DNA of 6,037 bases from Bacteroidales bacterium (GTDB taxonomy: Bacteria; Bacteroidota; Bacteroidia; Bacteroidales; VadinHA17), in assembly GCA_022615595.1 (NCBI GenBank), contig JAKEGI010000017.1, positions 1-6,037 on the forward strand, written 5' to 3'. Below are positions 5,567-6,037 of this stretch, one piece after another. Position numbers and translations under genes: made by a program. Position 1 is the stretch's first letter. Each line of letters begins with the position of its first letter. The notes under the pieces were generated by a model. The model saw only the letters and a program-made list of their open reading frames with translations, had not been told where the DNA came from and searched no databases.

Positions 5567-6037
5567 TCACTGTAGCAGGGAGACGATCTTTTGCAGAATA
5601 TCTGAGGCAACCTCACCCTTTGTTTTCAACTCAAATTTATCAATATTATTGTTACGGTCAATGATAGTTACCCTGTTGGTGCCATGGCCGAAACCGGCCC
5701 CCTCGTCCTTCAGGGAATTCAGGATAATGATGTCAAGGTTCTTGCGCCTGAGTTTACCGACTGCATTGGCGAGCTCATCATCTGTCTCGAGCGCGAAGCC
5801 TGCAAGAAACTGACCGGCAGATTTCATTCCGCCCAGCAATGCAGCTATGTCTTCAGTGGGCTTAAGTCTTATGACCAAATCCCCGCCACCTCTCTTCATC
5901 TTCGTTTCAGAGGTCGTCTCCGGTGTGAAGTCAGCCACGGCGGCAGCAAGTATTGCTATGTCGCATCCGCGGAAGGCACTCAGGGTGGCCTCCTTCATCT
6001 CATCTGCAGTCATAACGTTAACAGTCTTTACACCGAC
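5567..6037 (-). CDS. coaBC: Phosphopantothenoylcysteine decarboxylase/phosphopantothenate-cysteine ligase, C-terminal part of the CoaB domain (5' partial)
   Basis: The frame runs open to the right edge of the window, so only the last 156 residues are present; the internal ATG at 6013 is not the start, since the preceding codons (V-G-V-K-T-V-N-V) continue the CoaB pattern V-x-V-x-T-A-x-E-M. Conserved CoaB features seen are TADEM, AAAVADF, the K-M-K-R motif whose first Lys is equivalent to E. coli CoaB Lys289, GFALETDDE, and K-x-x-D-x-I-x-x-N (KNLDIIILN). The CoaB domain joins 4'-phosphopantothenate to cysteine using CTP. The CoaC domain, normally N-terminal and outside this window, decarboxylates the product to 4'-phosphopantetheine, the precursor of coenzyme A and of the ACP prosthetic group. 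It is the most upstream gene seen in the leftward operon. That the CoaC part is fused is inferred from the family and cannot be seen. Confidence 0.92.
   Translation of the reverse strand, partial: VGVKTVNVMTADEMKEATLSAFRGCDIAILAAAVADFTPETTSETKMKRGGGDLVIRLKPTEDIAALLGGMKSAGQFLAGFALETDDELANAVGKLRRKNLDIIILNSLKDEGAGFGHGTNRVTIIDRNNNIDKFELKTKGEVASDILQKIVSLLQ

Larger units (their letters stand above)
2070..6037 (-). other. Predicted operon coaBC - DUF4835 - recN - fabI
   Basis: Four genes on one strand are separated by 12, 11 and 33 bp with no internal terminator-like hairpin or clear TAnnTTTG element in the gaps. The only terminator-like hairpin found follows fabI. The operon start is beyond the right edge. 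CoaBC and FabI share an indirect link through the phosphopantetheine arm of ACP; RecN and the DUF4835 protein have no obvious functional link to them. Confidence 0.7.

Overview
The window looks like a chromosomal segment of a Bacteroidota bacterium, probably Bacteroidales-like. The grounds are the gene content and order (coaBC, a DUF4835 family secreted protein that I know only from this phylum, recN, fabI), the Bacteroidota-type wording of the FabI active-site region, and the lack of Shine-Dalgarno sequences before the starts. Nothing points to a phage, plasmid, insertion sequence or CRISPR array.

Layout, left to right. Positions 1-441 (+) are the 3' end of a gene for an Omp85/BamA-type outer-membrane beta-barrel. 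Positions 442-690 are a non-coding stretch between convergent genes. Most of it (458-690) is an unusual array of 7-bp tandem repeats in three consecutive inverted-repeat units, two of which end in a run of six T on the + strand. Positions 691-1983 (-) encode a DUF819-like polytopic membrane protein. The 86 bp upstream of it hold a perfect 7-1-7 palindrome overlapping a Bacteroidota-like -7 element, plus two small hairpins, one being a plausible terminator for the next gene. Positions 2070-6037 (-) carry four tightly spaced genes, apparently one operon transcribed right to left: coaBC (3' part only), a DUF4835/PorD-like secreted protein, recN and fabI, with gaps of 12, 11 and 33 bp.

How they fit together. 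CoaBC makes 4'-phosphopantetheine, the precursor of coenzyme A and of the acyl carrier protein prosthetic group. FabI reduces enoyl groups carried on that prosthetic group in the last step of each fatty-acid elongation cycle. RecN is an SMC-like double-strand break repair ATPase with no direct metabolic link to these. The DUF4835 protein is exported to the periplasm and its family has, as I recall, been tied to type IX secretion. The operon therefore reads as a housekeeping cluster, not a dedicated pathway. The DUF819 gene probably has its own promoter.

I do not see a convincing new biological system. The features most worth a second look are the heptamer array at 458-690, with its systematic arm-to-arm mismatch, and the palindrome at the start of the DUF819 gene.
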